A stretch of 14,205 nucleotides of DNA from an uncultured Bacteroidota bacterium (GTDB lineage: Bacteria > Bacteroidota > Bacteroidia > Chitinophagales > Chitinophagaceae), in assembly GCA_903944755.1 (NCBI GenBank), contig CAJATB010000079.1:1-14205 (forward strand). The letters run 5' to 3'. Under the pieces are notes generated by a model. That model saw only the letters and a list, made by a program, of their open reading frames with translations, was not told where the DNA came from and did not search any database. Positions 1 to 7,616 of this stretch are shown in pieces. Within the stretch, counting starts at the first letter, position 1. Every line of letters starts with the position of its first letter. The translations under genes were made by a program, and so were the position numbers.

Positions 1-30
1 GTTTGCCCTTTTTTCACCATTTTTGTCCCA

Positions 31-1104
31 ATGCCAACACCATTCACCTCCTTACTTATAAAGTGGAATTCAAGTACGAATTATCGGCCTATGCCCTGGA
101 AAGGGGAAAAAGATCCCTATAAAATATGGCTAAGTGAAATTATTCTACAACAAACTAGGGTAGAACAAGGCTGGGCTTACTATGAAAAATTCGTAAAAAC
201 CTTCCCCACCATACAACAATTAGCGCGGGCAAAAGACGAAAAAGTATTAAAACTATGGGAGGGCTTAGGTTATTATAATAGGTGCAGAAATTTATTGTTT
301 ACGGCAAGGCAAATTGTGCATGAATTTAATGGCGTTTTTCCAAGTATCTATGAACAGTTATTATTATTAAAAGGAATTGGTCCTTATACTGCGGCGGCTA
401 TTGCTTCATTTGCATATAATTTACCCTACGCAGTAGTTGACGGGAATGTATTTAGGGTATTTGCTCGCTTTTACGGAATACATACACCAATTGATTCAAA
501 AGAAGGGCTAGTTGCTTTCAATAAAATTGCAAAAGATAATCTATCCAAAAAAACTCCTGGTTTGTATAATCAAGCGTTAATGGATTTTGGAGCAACTGTT
601 TGTAAACCAATAGCACCTTTGTGTGCAGCCTGCGTAATGCAAAATAAATGCAAGGCATTTCAGCTTAATCAGGTAAATCAACTGCCCGTAAAATTAAAAA
701 TAATAACCAAGCAGAAAAGGTATTTAGACTTTTTTGTATTTCGTAATAAGGGCCAATTTTTAATCCAAAAAAGGAGTGCTGGGGATATTTGGCAAGACTT
801 ATATCAGTTTTATTTAGTTGAAAACGAAAAAAATATAGTAGCATCAGCGAATTATTTTGAAGAAGTGCTTGACAATCAATTGGCCATCGGGAAAGGGGAT
901 ACTTTAGTGCAAAATGTTACGCCCGTGTATCGTCAGCAATTAACGCACCAATTAATTGAATCTCGATTTTTCTTAACGGAACTTAAATCTATTCCTAAGG
1001 TATTTGCTAAGGCATTCTGGGTAAAACAGGCCGATTTGAAAAAGTATGCATTCCCTAAAATAATTAATCAGTACTTACAAGAAACAGGCTTAAAAAAACA
1101 ATAA
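31..1104 (+). CDS. mutY: A/G-specific adenine DNA glycosylase MutY
   Basis: MutY removes adenine mispaired with 8-oxoguanine or guanine, the second line of the GO oxidative-damage repair system. The 357-residue protein has the full family layout. A PWK motif (22-24) stands in for the usual PWR. SEIILQQTRV (35-44) carries catalytic Glu36. A helix-hairpin-helix with KGIGPYTA follows (114-121). VVDGNV carries catalytic Asp137. The iron-sulfur loop has Cys191, 198, 201 and 207 in the C-x6-C-x2-C-x5-C pattern. From about residue 230 there is a NUDIX-like 8-oxoG recognition domain with LTHQL (304-308). The frame is open to the window edge, but the first ATG gives the normal MutY N-terminus, so I keep it. 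The gene ends in tandem TAA codons. In many Bacteroidota mutY lies upstream of ssb, gldE and gldD; here ssb is missing from that position. Confidence 0.96.
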   Translation: MPTPFTSLLIKWNSSTNYRPMPWKGEKDPYKIWLSEIILQQTRVEQGWAYYEKFVKTFPTIQQLARAKDEKVLKLWEGLGYYNRCRNLLFTARQIVHEFNGVFPSIYEQLLLLKGIGPYTAAAIASFAYNLPYAVVDGNVFRVFARFYGIHTPIDSKEGLVAFNKIAKDNLSKKTPGLYNQALMDFGATVCKPIAPLCAACVMQNKCKAFQLNQVNQLPVKLKIITKQKRYLDFFVFRNKGQFLIQKRSAGDIWQDLYQFYLVENEKNIVASANYFEEVLDNQLAIGKGDTLVQNVTPVYRQQLTHQLIESRFFLTELKSIPKVFAKAFWVKQADLKKYAFPKIINQYLQETGLKKQ

Positions 1105-1123
1105 TAAGGGCTAAAAAGCCTTA
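1105..1123 (+). terminator. weak hairpin after mutY
   Basis: TAAGG-(G)-CT and AGCCTTA can pair as a 7-bp stem with one bulged G and a four-A loop, directly after the mutY stop codon. No clear T-tract follows, so it is at best a weak intrinsic terminator or an mRNA 3'-end structure. This is seen by eye only; no folding energy was computed. Confidence 0.25.
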
Positions 1124-1189
1124 ATCGACTTAACCTACTACGCTTGCTATTTCTTTATTAATTGGTACCTTGCAACTATAACAAAACAG

Positions 1190-2551
1190 TTGATTTTGGA
1201 ATACCACTCGAGTAGCTTTTATTTTTTAGCTGCTGCCATTAATAATTCAATGCAGCAGGACACTGGTCTATTATTTTTAATGTGCGTCTTGCTTTTTCTT
1301 TCTTTCTCCATTGCGGGATCGGAAGTAGCTTTCTTCTCTTTATCCTACAAGGACATTCAAGTTTTAAAAACAAAACAATACAAGCCCTTAAAAAGGATAG
1401 TTACTTTATTGGAACAACCAAAAAAGTTATTGACTTCTATGTTAATTGCGAATAGCTTTATAAATATTTGCGTTATTCTAGTTGCAAATATTTTAATTGA
1501 TCATTTATTTGTTTTTGATCAAATAGCTATTCCTGGTTTTGAGTTTATTATTAAGGTCGTTGCAGTCACCTTATTATTATTATTCTTTGGTGAAATTTTG
1601 CCTAAAGTAATGGCGACGCAAAATAATATTCGTTTTGCTCAAGATTTTGGAATAATTATACAAGCCATCTATTTTATCTTTTCTAGGCCAAGTAATTTGA
1701 TGGTTAAGTATACTGATATTATCGAAAATAGGTTAGCAAAAAAAAACCAGGGTGCTTCTTACAGCATGGAGGAATTAGATCACGCAATTGAACTTACTAC
1801 CTCGCCTTATCATCAAGCCAATGAAAAGAAAATCCTAAAAGGTATTGTAAAATTTGGGAATATTTCGGTGAAGCAAATAATGAAAACTAGACTAGATGTA
1901 TATGGCGTTGACGAGGAAATTAGCTTCAATGAATTGTTAGATCATATTAAAGAGCATAATTATAGTAGGTTTCCGGTATATAAAGAGGATCTTGATACTG
2001 TTGTAGGCATAATACATACTAAAGATATATTGCCACATATTCACGAAGATGCTAGCTATAATTGGAAGCCCATTATAAGGCCAACCTTTTTTGTACATGA
2101 ACAAAAAATGATAGAAGATTTGTTAAAAGAATTTCAATTAAAACGAATACACTTTGCAGTGGTAGTGGATGAATTTGGAGGCACAAGTGGCATTATAACT
2201 TTAGAAGATATTTTGGAAGAAATTGTGGGAGATATTAAAGACGAGTTTGATGATGAAGAGTCAATGATAAAGAAAATAGATGAATTTCATTATATCGTTG
2301 AGGGGAAAACAGCGATCATTGATTTGTGTAATTTTATCGACTTGCCTTCTAATTTATTTGATGGTGTAAAAGGTGAAAGTGATACCATTGCGGGCTTATT
2401 CTTGGAACTAGTTGGTGAGTTTCCTGCCTTACAACAAGTGGTGAAATACAAGCAGTTTAGTTTTACTGTTATGGAAATTCAAAAAAACAGGATTCATAAA
2501 ATTCAATTGATTATTACACCACAGCCCTTACAAAACGCTGATAATGTATAA
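1190..2551 (+). CDS. gldE: gliding motility-associated protein GldE (CNNM/CBS/CorC-type)
   Basis: GldE is an inner-membrane protein of the CNNM/hemolysin-C family, genetically linked to GldD and Bacteroidota gliding. The order of parts is an N-terminal CNNM (DUF21) membrane domain, a CBS pair and a CorC/HlyC C-terminal domain. The membrane domain has hydrophobic spans near 27-50, 85-104 and 122-142, with the typical SGSEVAFFSLS-like segment (here AGSEVAFFSLS, 42-52) and FFGEILPKV (132-140). The CBS pair includes RFPVYKEDLDTVVGIIHTKD (260-279) and VVDEFGGTSGIITLEDILEE (325-344). The C-terminal domain covers roughly 360-445. The start is uncertain: position 1190 is a TTG, and the first ATG is at 1250, which would remove 20 residues. 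I keep the TTG form because FYFLAAAIN upstream of the ATG resembles the leaders of related proteins as I recall them. The end overlaps gldD by 8 bases, suggesting coupled translation. Confidence 0.9.
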   Translation: MILEYHSSSFYFLAAAINNSMQQDTGLLFLMCVLLFLSFSIAGSEVAFFSLSYKDIQVLKTKQYKPLKRIVTLLEQPKKLLTSMLIANSFINICVILVANILIDHLFVFDQIAIPGFEFIIKVVAVTLLLLFFGEILPKVMATQNNIRFAQDFGIIIQAIYFIFSRPSNLMVKYTDIIENRLAKKNQGASYSMEELDHAIELTTSPYHQANEKKILKGIVKFGNISVKQIMKTRLDVYGVDEEISFNELLDHIKEHNYSRFPVYKEDLDTVVGIIHTKDILPHIHEDASYNWKPIIRPTFFVHEQKMIEDLLKEFQLKRIHFAVVVDEFGGTSGIITLEDILEEIVGDIKDEFDDEESMIKKIDEFHYIVEGKTAIIDLCNFIDLPSNLFDGVKGESDTIAGLFLELVGEFPALQQVVKYKQFSFTVMEIQKNRIHKIQLIITPQPLQNADNV

Positions 2552-3131
2552 ATTTGTTTTTGTACTTTTTGTTGGCAGTTTTACCCTGATAGCTGCTTGT
2601 AATGAACCCTATACACCAAAGTCCAAGGGGTATGCTGTAATTGATTTGCCACAGAAAAGCTATCAGCTATTTAATGAACCAGGGTATCCCTATACATTTG
2701 AATATCCAACCTATGCGACAATCAATAAAGAGGTTAACTATTTTGGCGTTTCTAAAAAAGGAGATGCTTGGTTAAATATTAATTTCCCAGGTCAAAATGC
2801 AACCATTTATATTAGCTATAGACAAGTACAACCTAGGCAATTCGATACCCTAGTGAGGGACGCCTATACTTTTGTTAACAACCATAACAATAAAGCTAGC
2901 TTTATTACCGACTCGGTGTTTACTACTGTTAATGGGGTTAATGGCGTGTTTTTTCATATAGGGGGGAACGTCGCAACTAGTTATCAGTTCTTTTTATCCG
3001 ATTCAGCAACGCACTTTTTTAGGGGTGCTTTGTATTTTAATACCATACCAAACGAGGATTCCTTGGCGCCTGTGAACGATTTTATTTTTAAAGACTTGAC
3101 ACAATTAGTAAATTCGTTTCGTTGGAAATAA
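2544..3131 (+). CDS. gldD: gliding motility lipoprotein GldD
   Basis: GldD is a lipoprotein required for gliding and, in studied species, for type IX secretion. The 195-residue protein opens with a short hydrophobic signal ending in LIAAC, so Cys19 is the predicted lipidated residue. Family-typical segments follow: YTPKSKGYAVIDLP (23-36), WLNINFPGQNATIYISY (76-92) and, near the end, HFFRGALYFN with PNEDSLAPV (157-177). The length is normal. The gene starts inside the last codons of gldE (ATGTATAA), the conserved gldE-gldD arrangement, so the two are almost certainly co-transcribed. Presence of gldD does not by itself prove that this organism glides: GldK, L, M, N and the Spr proteins lie outside the window. 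Confidence 0.94.
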   Translation: MYKFVFVLFVGSFTLIAACNEPYTPKSKGYAVIDLPQKSYQLFNEPGYPYTFEYPTYATINKEVNYFGVSKKGDAWLNINFPGQNATIYISYRQVQPRQFDTLVRDAYTFVNNHNNKASFITDSVFTTVNGVNGVFFHIGGNVATSYQFFLSDSATHFFRGALYFNTIPNEDSLAPVNDFIFKDLTQLVNSFRWK

Positions 3132-3134
3132 TTA

Positions 3135-3142
3135 TATCTTTA
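3135..3142 (+). promoter_or_regulatory. possible -7 box TATCTTTA before the DUF3109 gene
   Basis: TATCTTTA matches the Bacteroidota -7 consensus TAnnTTTG except for the last base and ends 16 bases before the ATG at 3159. No TTG -33 element is seen at the usual spacing. The same octamer lies 16 bases before the EI24-family gene at 10394. This is inferred by eye only. Confidence 0.25.
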
Positions 3143-3158
3143 CCGTATAAATTTTACT

Positions 3159-3746
3159 ATGATTATTATTGATTCTGTGCTAGTGAGTGACCAGGTGGTT
3201 GAAGAGCAGTTTGTATGTGACTTAACTAAGTGCAAAGGAGGCTGTTGTGAGGATGGTGATGCAGGGGCGCCTCTTGAAAACCAGGAAAAAGAGTATATCA
3301 AACAATTTTACGATGTAGTAGAACCTTATATGACAAAGGAAGGTATTAAAGAAGTTAAGCAGGTAGGACAGTTTTTATATGATCGTGAATTTGGATGGGT
3401 GACACCTACTTTGAATGGCCAAATTTGCGCTTATGGTTTTAAGGATGAAAAGGGAATTATAAAATGCGCATTTGAGCAAGCATATAATGATGGAAAAATT
3501 CCTTGGAAAAAACCAATCAGTTGTCATTTATTTCCAATTAAAATTACCAAGAGCAAATCGGACCCCGAAGTTGAATACATGAACTATGAGCCAAGAGAGG
3601 ATTTGTGTCAAGCTGCATGTTCATTAGGTGTGAAATTGAAAGTACCAGCGTATCAATTTTTAAAGGAGTCTATCATTAGAAAATATGGGGAGGAGTTTTA
3701 TAATACCTTGGATGCAACTGCGGAGCATTTAAAGAAAAAATTGTAG
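3159..3746 (+). CDS. DUF3109 family cysteine-rich protein
   Basis: This 195-residue soluble protein matches the DUF3109 family, common in Bacteroidota and of unknown function. Nine cysteines are visible, at 20, 25, 29, 30, 90, 103, 122, 150 and 154. The first four form C-x4-C-x3-CC, similar to the CxxCxxxCC-type metal-site motif of YkgJ-like proteins, so a bound zinc or iron-sulfur centre is plausible but not shown. CHLFPIKI (122-129) and DLCQAAC (148-154) are the other conserved-looking segments. There is no signal peptide or membrane span. It starts 27 bases after gldD and ends 6 bases before lutB, so it probably shares a transcript with lutB. A role in handling iron-sulfur or redox proteins is a guess from this context only. 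Confidence 0.88.
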   Translation: MIIIDSVLVSDQVVEEQFVCDLTKCKGGCCEDGDAGAPLENQEKEYIKQFYDVVEPYMTKEGIKEVKQVGQFLYDREFGWVTPTLNGQICAYGFKDEKGIIKCAFEQAYNDGKIPWKKPISCHLFPIKITKSKSDPEVEYMNYEPREDLCQAACSLGVKLKVPAYQFLKESIIRKYGEEFYNTLDATAEHLKKKL

Positions 3747-3752
3747 TTAACT

Positions 3753-5132
3753 ATGTCTAGCATTTACGCCGAATCTTTTTTGTCAAAAACCAGTGATAAA
3801 GTATCAGACCTTGATCACCGAAGAAAAATTAATTTCAATATAGGTAAGTACAATGCCGTTGTGCCAAAAGGTAAAGCGCAGTTTACGGATTTAAACAGGG
3901 TAAGGCAATTGTCGAAAAATAGAAAATGGGAGGCCATTGAGCACCTAGACTTATACTTGACGCAATTTGAGGAACAAATTACAAAAAGAGGTGCCAAGGT
4001 TTTTTGGGCAGAAGATAGTGAGCAAGCATTAAATTTTATTGGTGAACTATGCGCTGAAAAGAAATGCAAAACTATTGTAAAGAGTAAAAGTATGGTGACG
4101 GAGGAAATTCACCTTAATACCTACCTTGAATCTATTGGCGTAGAGAGTGTTGAAACTGACTTAGGGGAATATATTCAACAAATGGATGGAGAAGCGCCTT
4201 ATCATATTGTAACGCCAGCTATGCACAAAAGCAAGGAAGATGTTGCAAAATTATTTGCCGAACATTTAGGAACAGACATTAATTTAACGCCAGAGCAATT
4301 AACGTTAGTTGCAAGAAAAAATTTACGAGATAAATATGTTCAAGCAGAAATAGGTGTTACTGGTGCCAACTTTATTTTGTCTGATATTGGTGGGATAGCA
4401 TTAACTGAAAATGAAGGTAATGCAAGGCTTTCAGCTGCCTGGCCTAAAACACATGTAGTGATTGTAGGACTTGAAAAAGTACTCCCATCAATTAATGATC
4501 TTGGCTTGTTTTGGCCTTTGTTATCTACTTTTGGAACTGGTCAGCAAGTAACTGTTTACAATAGTATTATTACTGGCCCTAAACAAAAAGACGAGTCTGA
4601 TGGTCCCGAAGAAATGTATGTGATATTGTTAGATAATGGTCGGACTGAATTATTAGCAGATGCCAAAAGTAGAGAGGCTTTATATTGTATTCGTTGTGGA
4701 GCTTGTTTGAATGCTTGTCCTGTTTATAAGAATATTGGAGGTCATGCATATGAAACTACATATAGTGGACCTATTGGAAGTGTTATTACTCCTCATTTAA
4801 GGGGTATGCATGATTTTAGCCATTTAAGTTTTGCATCAAGTTTATGTGGTAACTGTACCGAAGTATGTCCTGTAAGTATTAACCTACATGAACTTTTATT
4901 AGAGAATAGGAGAGCATCTGTAGTTGCAGGAGAAAATAATTTTTCTGAAAAATTTGCCTGGAAAATTTGGAAACAAGCTTCATTAAATAGGCGTTTAATG
5001 AATCAAGGAACGGCACCCATAAAAAATTGGGTAGTAAACAAAATGTTAAAGGGCTGGAGTAATCAAAGGGCTCCGATTATATTTCCTAAAAAAACTTTTA
5101 ATGAACTTTGGAAGGAGTCGCATAAAAAATAA
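3753..5132 (+). CDS. lutB: L-lactate utilization iron-sulfur protein LutB
   Basis: LutB is the iron-sulfur subunit of the LutABC (YkgEFG) L-lactate-oxidising system in the cytoplasm. The 459-residue length is usual. The N-terminal and middle part is a LUD domain (about 60-300), with KSKSMVTEE (110-118), GVTGANFILSDIGGIALTEN (201-220) and EGNARL (221-226). A ferredoxin-like region follows with C312-x2-C315-x2-C318-x3-C322-P and then C365-x2-C368-x3-C372-P, the normal LutB cluster ligands. The C-terminal tail (about 390-459) is basic and tryptophan-rich, as in the family. The start is the only ATG before the conserved part, 6 bases after the DUF3109 gene. The usual partners LutA and LutC are not in the window: the next gene is convergent and is a transporter. 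Confidence 0.92.
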   Translation: MSSIYAESFLSKTSDKVSDLDHRRKINFNIGKYNAVVPKGKAQFTDLNRVRQLSKNRKWEAIEHLDLYLTQFEEQITKRGAKVFWAEDSEQALNFIGELCAEKKCKTIVKSKSMVTEEIHLNTYLESIGVESVETDLGEYIQQMDGEAPYHIVTPAMHKSKEDVAKLFAEHLGTDINLTPEQLTLVARKNLRDKYVQAEIGVTGANFILSDIGGIALTENEGNARLSAAWPKTHVVIVGLEKVLPSINDLGLFWPLLSTFGTGQQVTVYNSIITGPKQKDESDGPEEMYVILLDNGRTELLADAKSREALYCIRCGACLNACPVYKNIGGHAYETTYSGPIGSVITPHLRGMHDFSHLSFASSLCGNCTEVCPVSINLHELLLENRRASVVAGENNFSEKFAWKIWKQASLNRRLMNQGTAPIKNWVVNKMLKGWSNQRAPIIFPKKTFNELWKESHKK

Positions 5133-5135
5133 GCC

Positions 5136-6062
5136 CTACATGCCATCGGCATCTGTAATTGCTTCGACAGGATCTTTTTGTTTTTTCAGGCTTCGGTTTA
5201 CCAAGTAAACACCTACTAATGTTACAATGGTGCCTACTATACTGTTTATAGACATTGATTCCCTTAACAACAATGACCCAACCCAAATTGCTACGATAGG
5301 GTTAATATAAGCATAAAGGGATGCTATTGCTGGATGCAAATGTTTCATACTGTAAATGAACGAGATGAATGCAAATACAGAACCTCCAATAACCATGTAT
5401 ATAATAACCCCCCAGGATACAGCGGGAATTTCATTTAGTGGAATATAGTCTCCTGTAAATAAAGTAAAACCAGTCATTATAGCCGCGCTAATTAACATTT
5501 GCCAACCTATTGAATAGTAAGCATTGATGGTAGTTTTAGTTCTTGCTATAATTATAGATCCTACACTCCATGTAATCATTGCAAATAGGGAAAGTGCTAC
5601 ACCTAATAAATAATTACTGCCATGCACTTGTAAACTATCCTTGTAAAATATAAAACCAATACCCAATAGTCCTAAGAATAATCCTAAAGCCGTTTGAGGG
5701 GTAATTTTTATTGCTTTATAATAATAGCGTTCAATTAGTACTACGGATATAGGATAGAGTGCCGCAATGAGTGCAGCTAAGCCACTTGTGATAAACTGTA
5801 ATCCATATGTCGCGATCCCATTTGACGAAACAAACATTAACAGCGCCATAGGTACTAACCAAAGGAATTGTTTCCAAGTTGGCAGCCCTTCCCCTTTAAT
5901 TAAAAAAAAAGTCACATAAATAATGCCACCTAAAAATTGACGAATACTAGCCAATTCAAAAGCAGGCATATGGTTAATCCCTATTTTACTTGCAACCCAA
6001 GTAGTTCCCCAAACTATACTTGTTATTGCAAGTGCACCATATGCTTTTCTTTGATTAGACAT
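5136..6062 (-). CDS. EamA/DMT-family transporter
   Basis: This 308-residue protein has ten hydrophobic spans, at roughly 8-25, 36-54, 67-86, 91-110, 122-140, 151-170, 182-203, 216-237, 245-265 and 272-290. They fall into two EamA repeats, the standard fold of drug/metabolite transporters. Typical signatures are GTTWVASKIG (19-28), ALYPISVVLIE (101-111) in the first repeat and YAYINPIVAIWVGSLLLRE (250-268) in the second. The substrate cannot be told from sequence; family members export amino acids, nucleosides, metabolites or drugs. It is 16 bases downstream of purH on the same strand, so it may be read from the purH transcript. A purine-related substrate is conceivable but unsupported. Its stop lies 3 bases from that of lutB. 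Confidence 0.9.
   Translation of the reverse strand: MSNQRKAYGALAITSIVWGTTWVASKIGINHMPAFELASIRQFLGGIIYVTFFLIKGEGLPTWKQFLWLVPMALLMFVSSNGIATYGLQFITSGLAALIAALYPISVVLIERYYYKAIKITPQTALGLFLGLLGIGFIFYKDSLQVHGSNYLLGVALSLFAMITWSVGSIIIARTKTTINAYYSIGWQMLISAAIMTGFTLFTGDYIPLNEIPAVSWGVIIYMVIGGSVFAFISFIYSMKHLHPAIASLYAYINPIVAIWVGSLLLRESMSINSIVGTIVTLVGVYLVNRSLKKQKDPVEAITDADGM
5140..5152. terminator. short inverted repeat at the lutB/eamA convergence
   Basis: ATGCC-atc-GGCAT is a perfect 5-bp stem with a 3-base loop, inside the last codons of the transporter gene and 8 bases past the lutB stop. It is the only hairpin I see where two converging transcripts must end. No T-tract flanks it on either strand, so function is doubtful. 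Confidence 0.2.
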
Positions 6063-6078
6063 TTATAAATTTTAGTAA

Positions 6079-7563
6079 TTAGTGTTTGAAATGTCTTAGT
6101 TGAGTCATTACCATTGCTAATTTATGTTCAACACAATAAGCGATACTATCCTTATCCCTAACCGATCCTCCTGGTTGGATATATGCTTCAATACCTTCTT
6201 CGTGTGCGATTTTTACGCAATCGTCAAATGGGAAAAATGCATCAGAAGCAAGGGTTGCCCCCTTCAATTCGAATTTGAATTGTTTGGCTTTTTCGATGGC
6301 GTGCCTTAATGCATCCACTCTGCTTGTTTGACCGCAACCCTTTCCAACAAGTTGCTTATTTTTAATTAGGGCAATTGCGTTGCTCTTTAAATGCTTGCAA
6401 ATAATATTTCCGAATACTAAATCTTCTTTCTCTGAACTAGTGCAAGTTCTGCCTCCTACTTCATCCCAGTTTGTATAATTACCAGTATCTAGTCCTTGTT
6501 CCAATGTGCCATTTAAAATAGATTTCTGTTGTGTTGCATTGAAAGTCATTCCTGGTTTACTTTCTAATAAAATTCTATTTTTTTTGCTTGTCAATATCAC
6601 TAAGGCGTCTGCGTCAAAAGCCGGGGCAATTAATACTTCAAAAAATATTTCTTGTATAGCTTCTGCTGTTGCTACATCTACTTTCCCATTGGTCACTAAT
6701 ACTCCACCAAAAGCACTTTCTGGATCCCCTGCTAAAGCTGCTTGCCAGCTTTCAAGCACCGTGCTTCTTTGTGCAACTCCACATACGTTTGTATGCTTGA
6801 TAATTGCAAAGCTAATAGAAGGCAATTCGGCAATTAATGCAATAGCAGCATCTACGTCTACCAAGTTATTATAAGATAATTCTTTTCCGTTTAATTGGGT
6901 AAACCAATTTTCTAAATTACCGTAATAGGTAGCTACTTGGTGTGGGTTTTCGCCATATCGTAAAACCTTGCCAGTTGCAGGATTGAAGTAGTTATTAATT
7001 GCAATATCGTAATGCATCACTACCTCAAAGGCTTTAGCTGCAAATGCTTTTCGTTGGTCCAGCGTTGTAGTACCGCTTTGGTCAAGTAATAGCTGATTCA
7101 ATTTTGAATAGTCGTCTTTTGCAGAAAGTACTACCAAGTCACGGAAATTTTTTGCTGCAGCCCTTATCATAGAAGGCCCACCAATATCAATTTTCTCTAT
7201 AATTGCTTTCTCTTCTGTTGTATTGCGTAAAGTTTCTTCAAATGGGTATAAATCAACAATTACTAAATCCAATTCAGGTATATTATATTGTGCCATTTCT
7301 TTCAAATCCTGTTCCTCATATCTTCTACCTAAAATACCGCCGAAAACGGAAGGGTGTAATGTTTTAACACGGCCTCCGAGGATAGAAGGATAGCCTGTTA
7401 CTGTCTCAACGCCAATACAGGGGATCCCTAAGTCTTCTAAAAATTTCTGCGTACCACCAGTAGAATAAATGGAGATATTAAGGGCTTGTAATGTTTTTGC
7501 TAAAGGTTCGAGTCCGTCTTTGTAAAAAACGGAAATTAAGGCTGATTTGATTTTCTTTTCCAT
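6079..7563 (-). CDS. purH: bifunctional AICAR formyltransferase / IMP cyclohydrolase PurH
   Basis: PurH catalyses the last two steps of de novo purine synthesis: AICAR to FAICAR using 10-formyl-THF, then ring closure to IMP. The N-terminal IMP cyclohydrolase (MGS-like) domain shows YSTGGTQKF, GGRVKTLHP and IDIGGPSMIRAAAKN. The C-terminal transformylase domain shows RYGENPHQ, the catalytic KHTNVCG (Lys256-His257 in this numbering), AGDPESAFGG, CGQTSRVDAL, SDAFFPFDD, QPGGSVRDKD and the terminal RHFKH. I place the start at the ATG at 7563 (494 residues) because EKKIKSALISVF is the normal family N-terminus. A GTG at 7611 would add 16 residues without family resemblance. The gene lies 53 bases after the ComEC-like gene and 16 before the transporter. 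Both catalytic domains look intact. Confidence 0.96.
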   Translation of the reverse strand: MEKKIKSALISVFYKDGLEPLAKTLQALNISIYSTGGTQKFLEDLGIPCIGVETVTGYPSILGGRVKTLHPSVFGGILGRRYEEQDLKEMAQYNIPELDLVIVDLYPFEETLRNTTEEKAIIEKIDIGGPSMIRAAAKNFRDLVVLSAKDDYSKLNQLLLDQSGTTTLDQRKAFAAKAFEVVMHYDIAINNYFNPATGKVLRYGENPHQVATYYGNLENWFTQLNGKELSYNNLVDVDAAIALIAELPSISFAIIKHTNVCGVAQRSTVLESWQAALAGDPESAFGGVLVTNGKVDVATAEAIQEIFFEVLIAPAFDADALVILTSKKNRILLESKPGMTFNATQQKSILNGTLEQGLDTGNYTNWDEVGGRTCTSSEKEDLVFGNIICKHLKSNAIALIKNKQLVGKGCGQTSRVDALRHAIEKAKQFKFELKGATLASDAFFPFDDCVKIAHEEGIEAYIQPGGSVRDKDSIAYCVEHKLAMVMTQLRHFKH

Positions 7564-7566
7564 AGT

Positions 7567-7574
7567 CAAAGGTA
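7567..7574 (-). promoter_or_regulatory. TACCTTTG box immediately before purH
   Basis: On the minus strand this octamer is a full match to the Bacteroidota -7 consensus TAnnTTTG, but it ends only 3 bases before the purH ATG. Transcription would start at or near the start codon, giving a leaderless message. No TTG element is seen 17-23 bases upstream. It may be a chance match. Confidence 0.2.
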
Positions 7575-7616
7575 AGCCCTTCTGATTAGCTGATTTGGTC
7601 AGATTTTCCACAATAA

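Noticed and set aside
1166..1172. TACCTTG as a promoter for gldE
   Set aside because: A TTG lies 19 bases upstream, but the box lacks one T of the TAnnTTTG pattern, so it is too weak to list as a feature.
3815..4069. Open frame antisense to the start of lutB, rich in Cys and Phe
   Set aside because: It overlaps conserved lutB coding sequence and has the composition expected from reading AT-rich coding DNA backwards.
5098..5286. Small minus-strand frame at the lutB/transporter junction
   Set aside because: It overlaps the end of lutB and the end of the transporter gene in another frame; there is no plausible start context or conserved motif.
6506..6874. Open frame of about 120 codons antisense to purH
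   Set aside because: It is entirely inside the conserved transformylase domain of purH, its translation has low complexity rich in Ala/Ser/Thr/Lys, and it resembles no family I know.
7564..7611. 16-residue N-terminal extension of PurH from a GTG
   Set aside because: Family homology begins at the internal ATG at 7563; the extension has no similarity to PurH N-termini and would nearly abut the previous stop.
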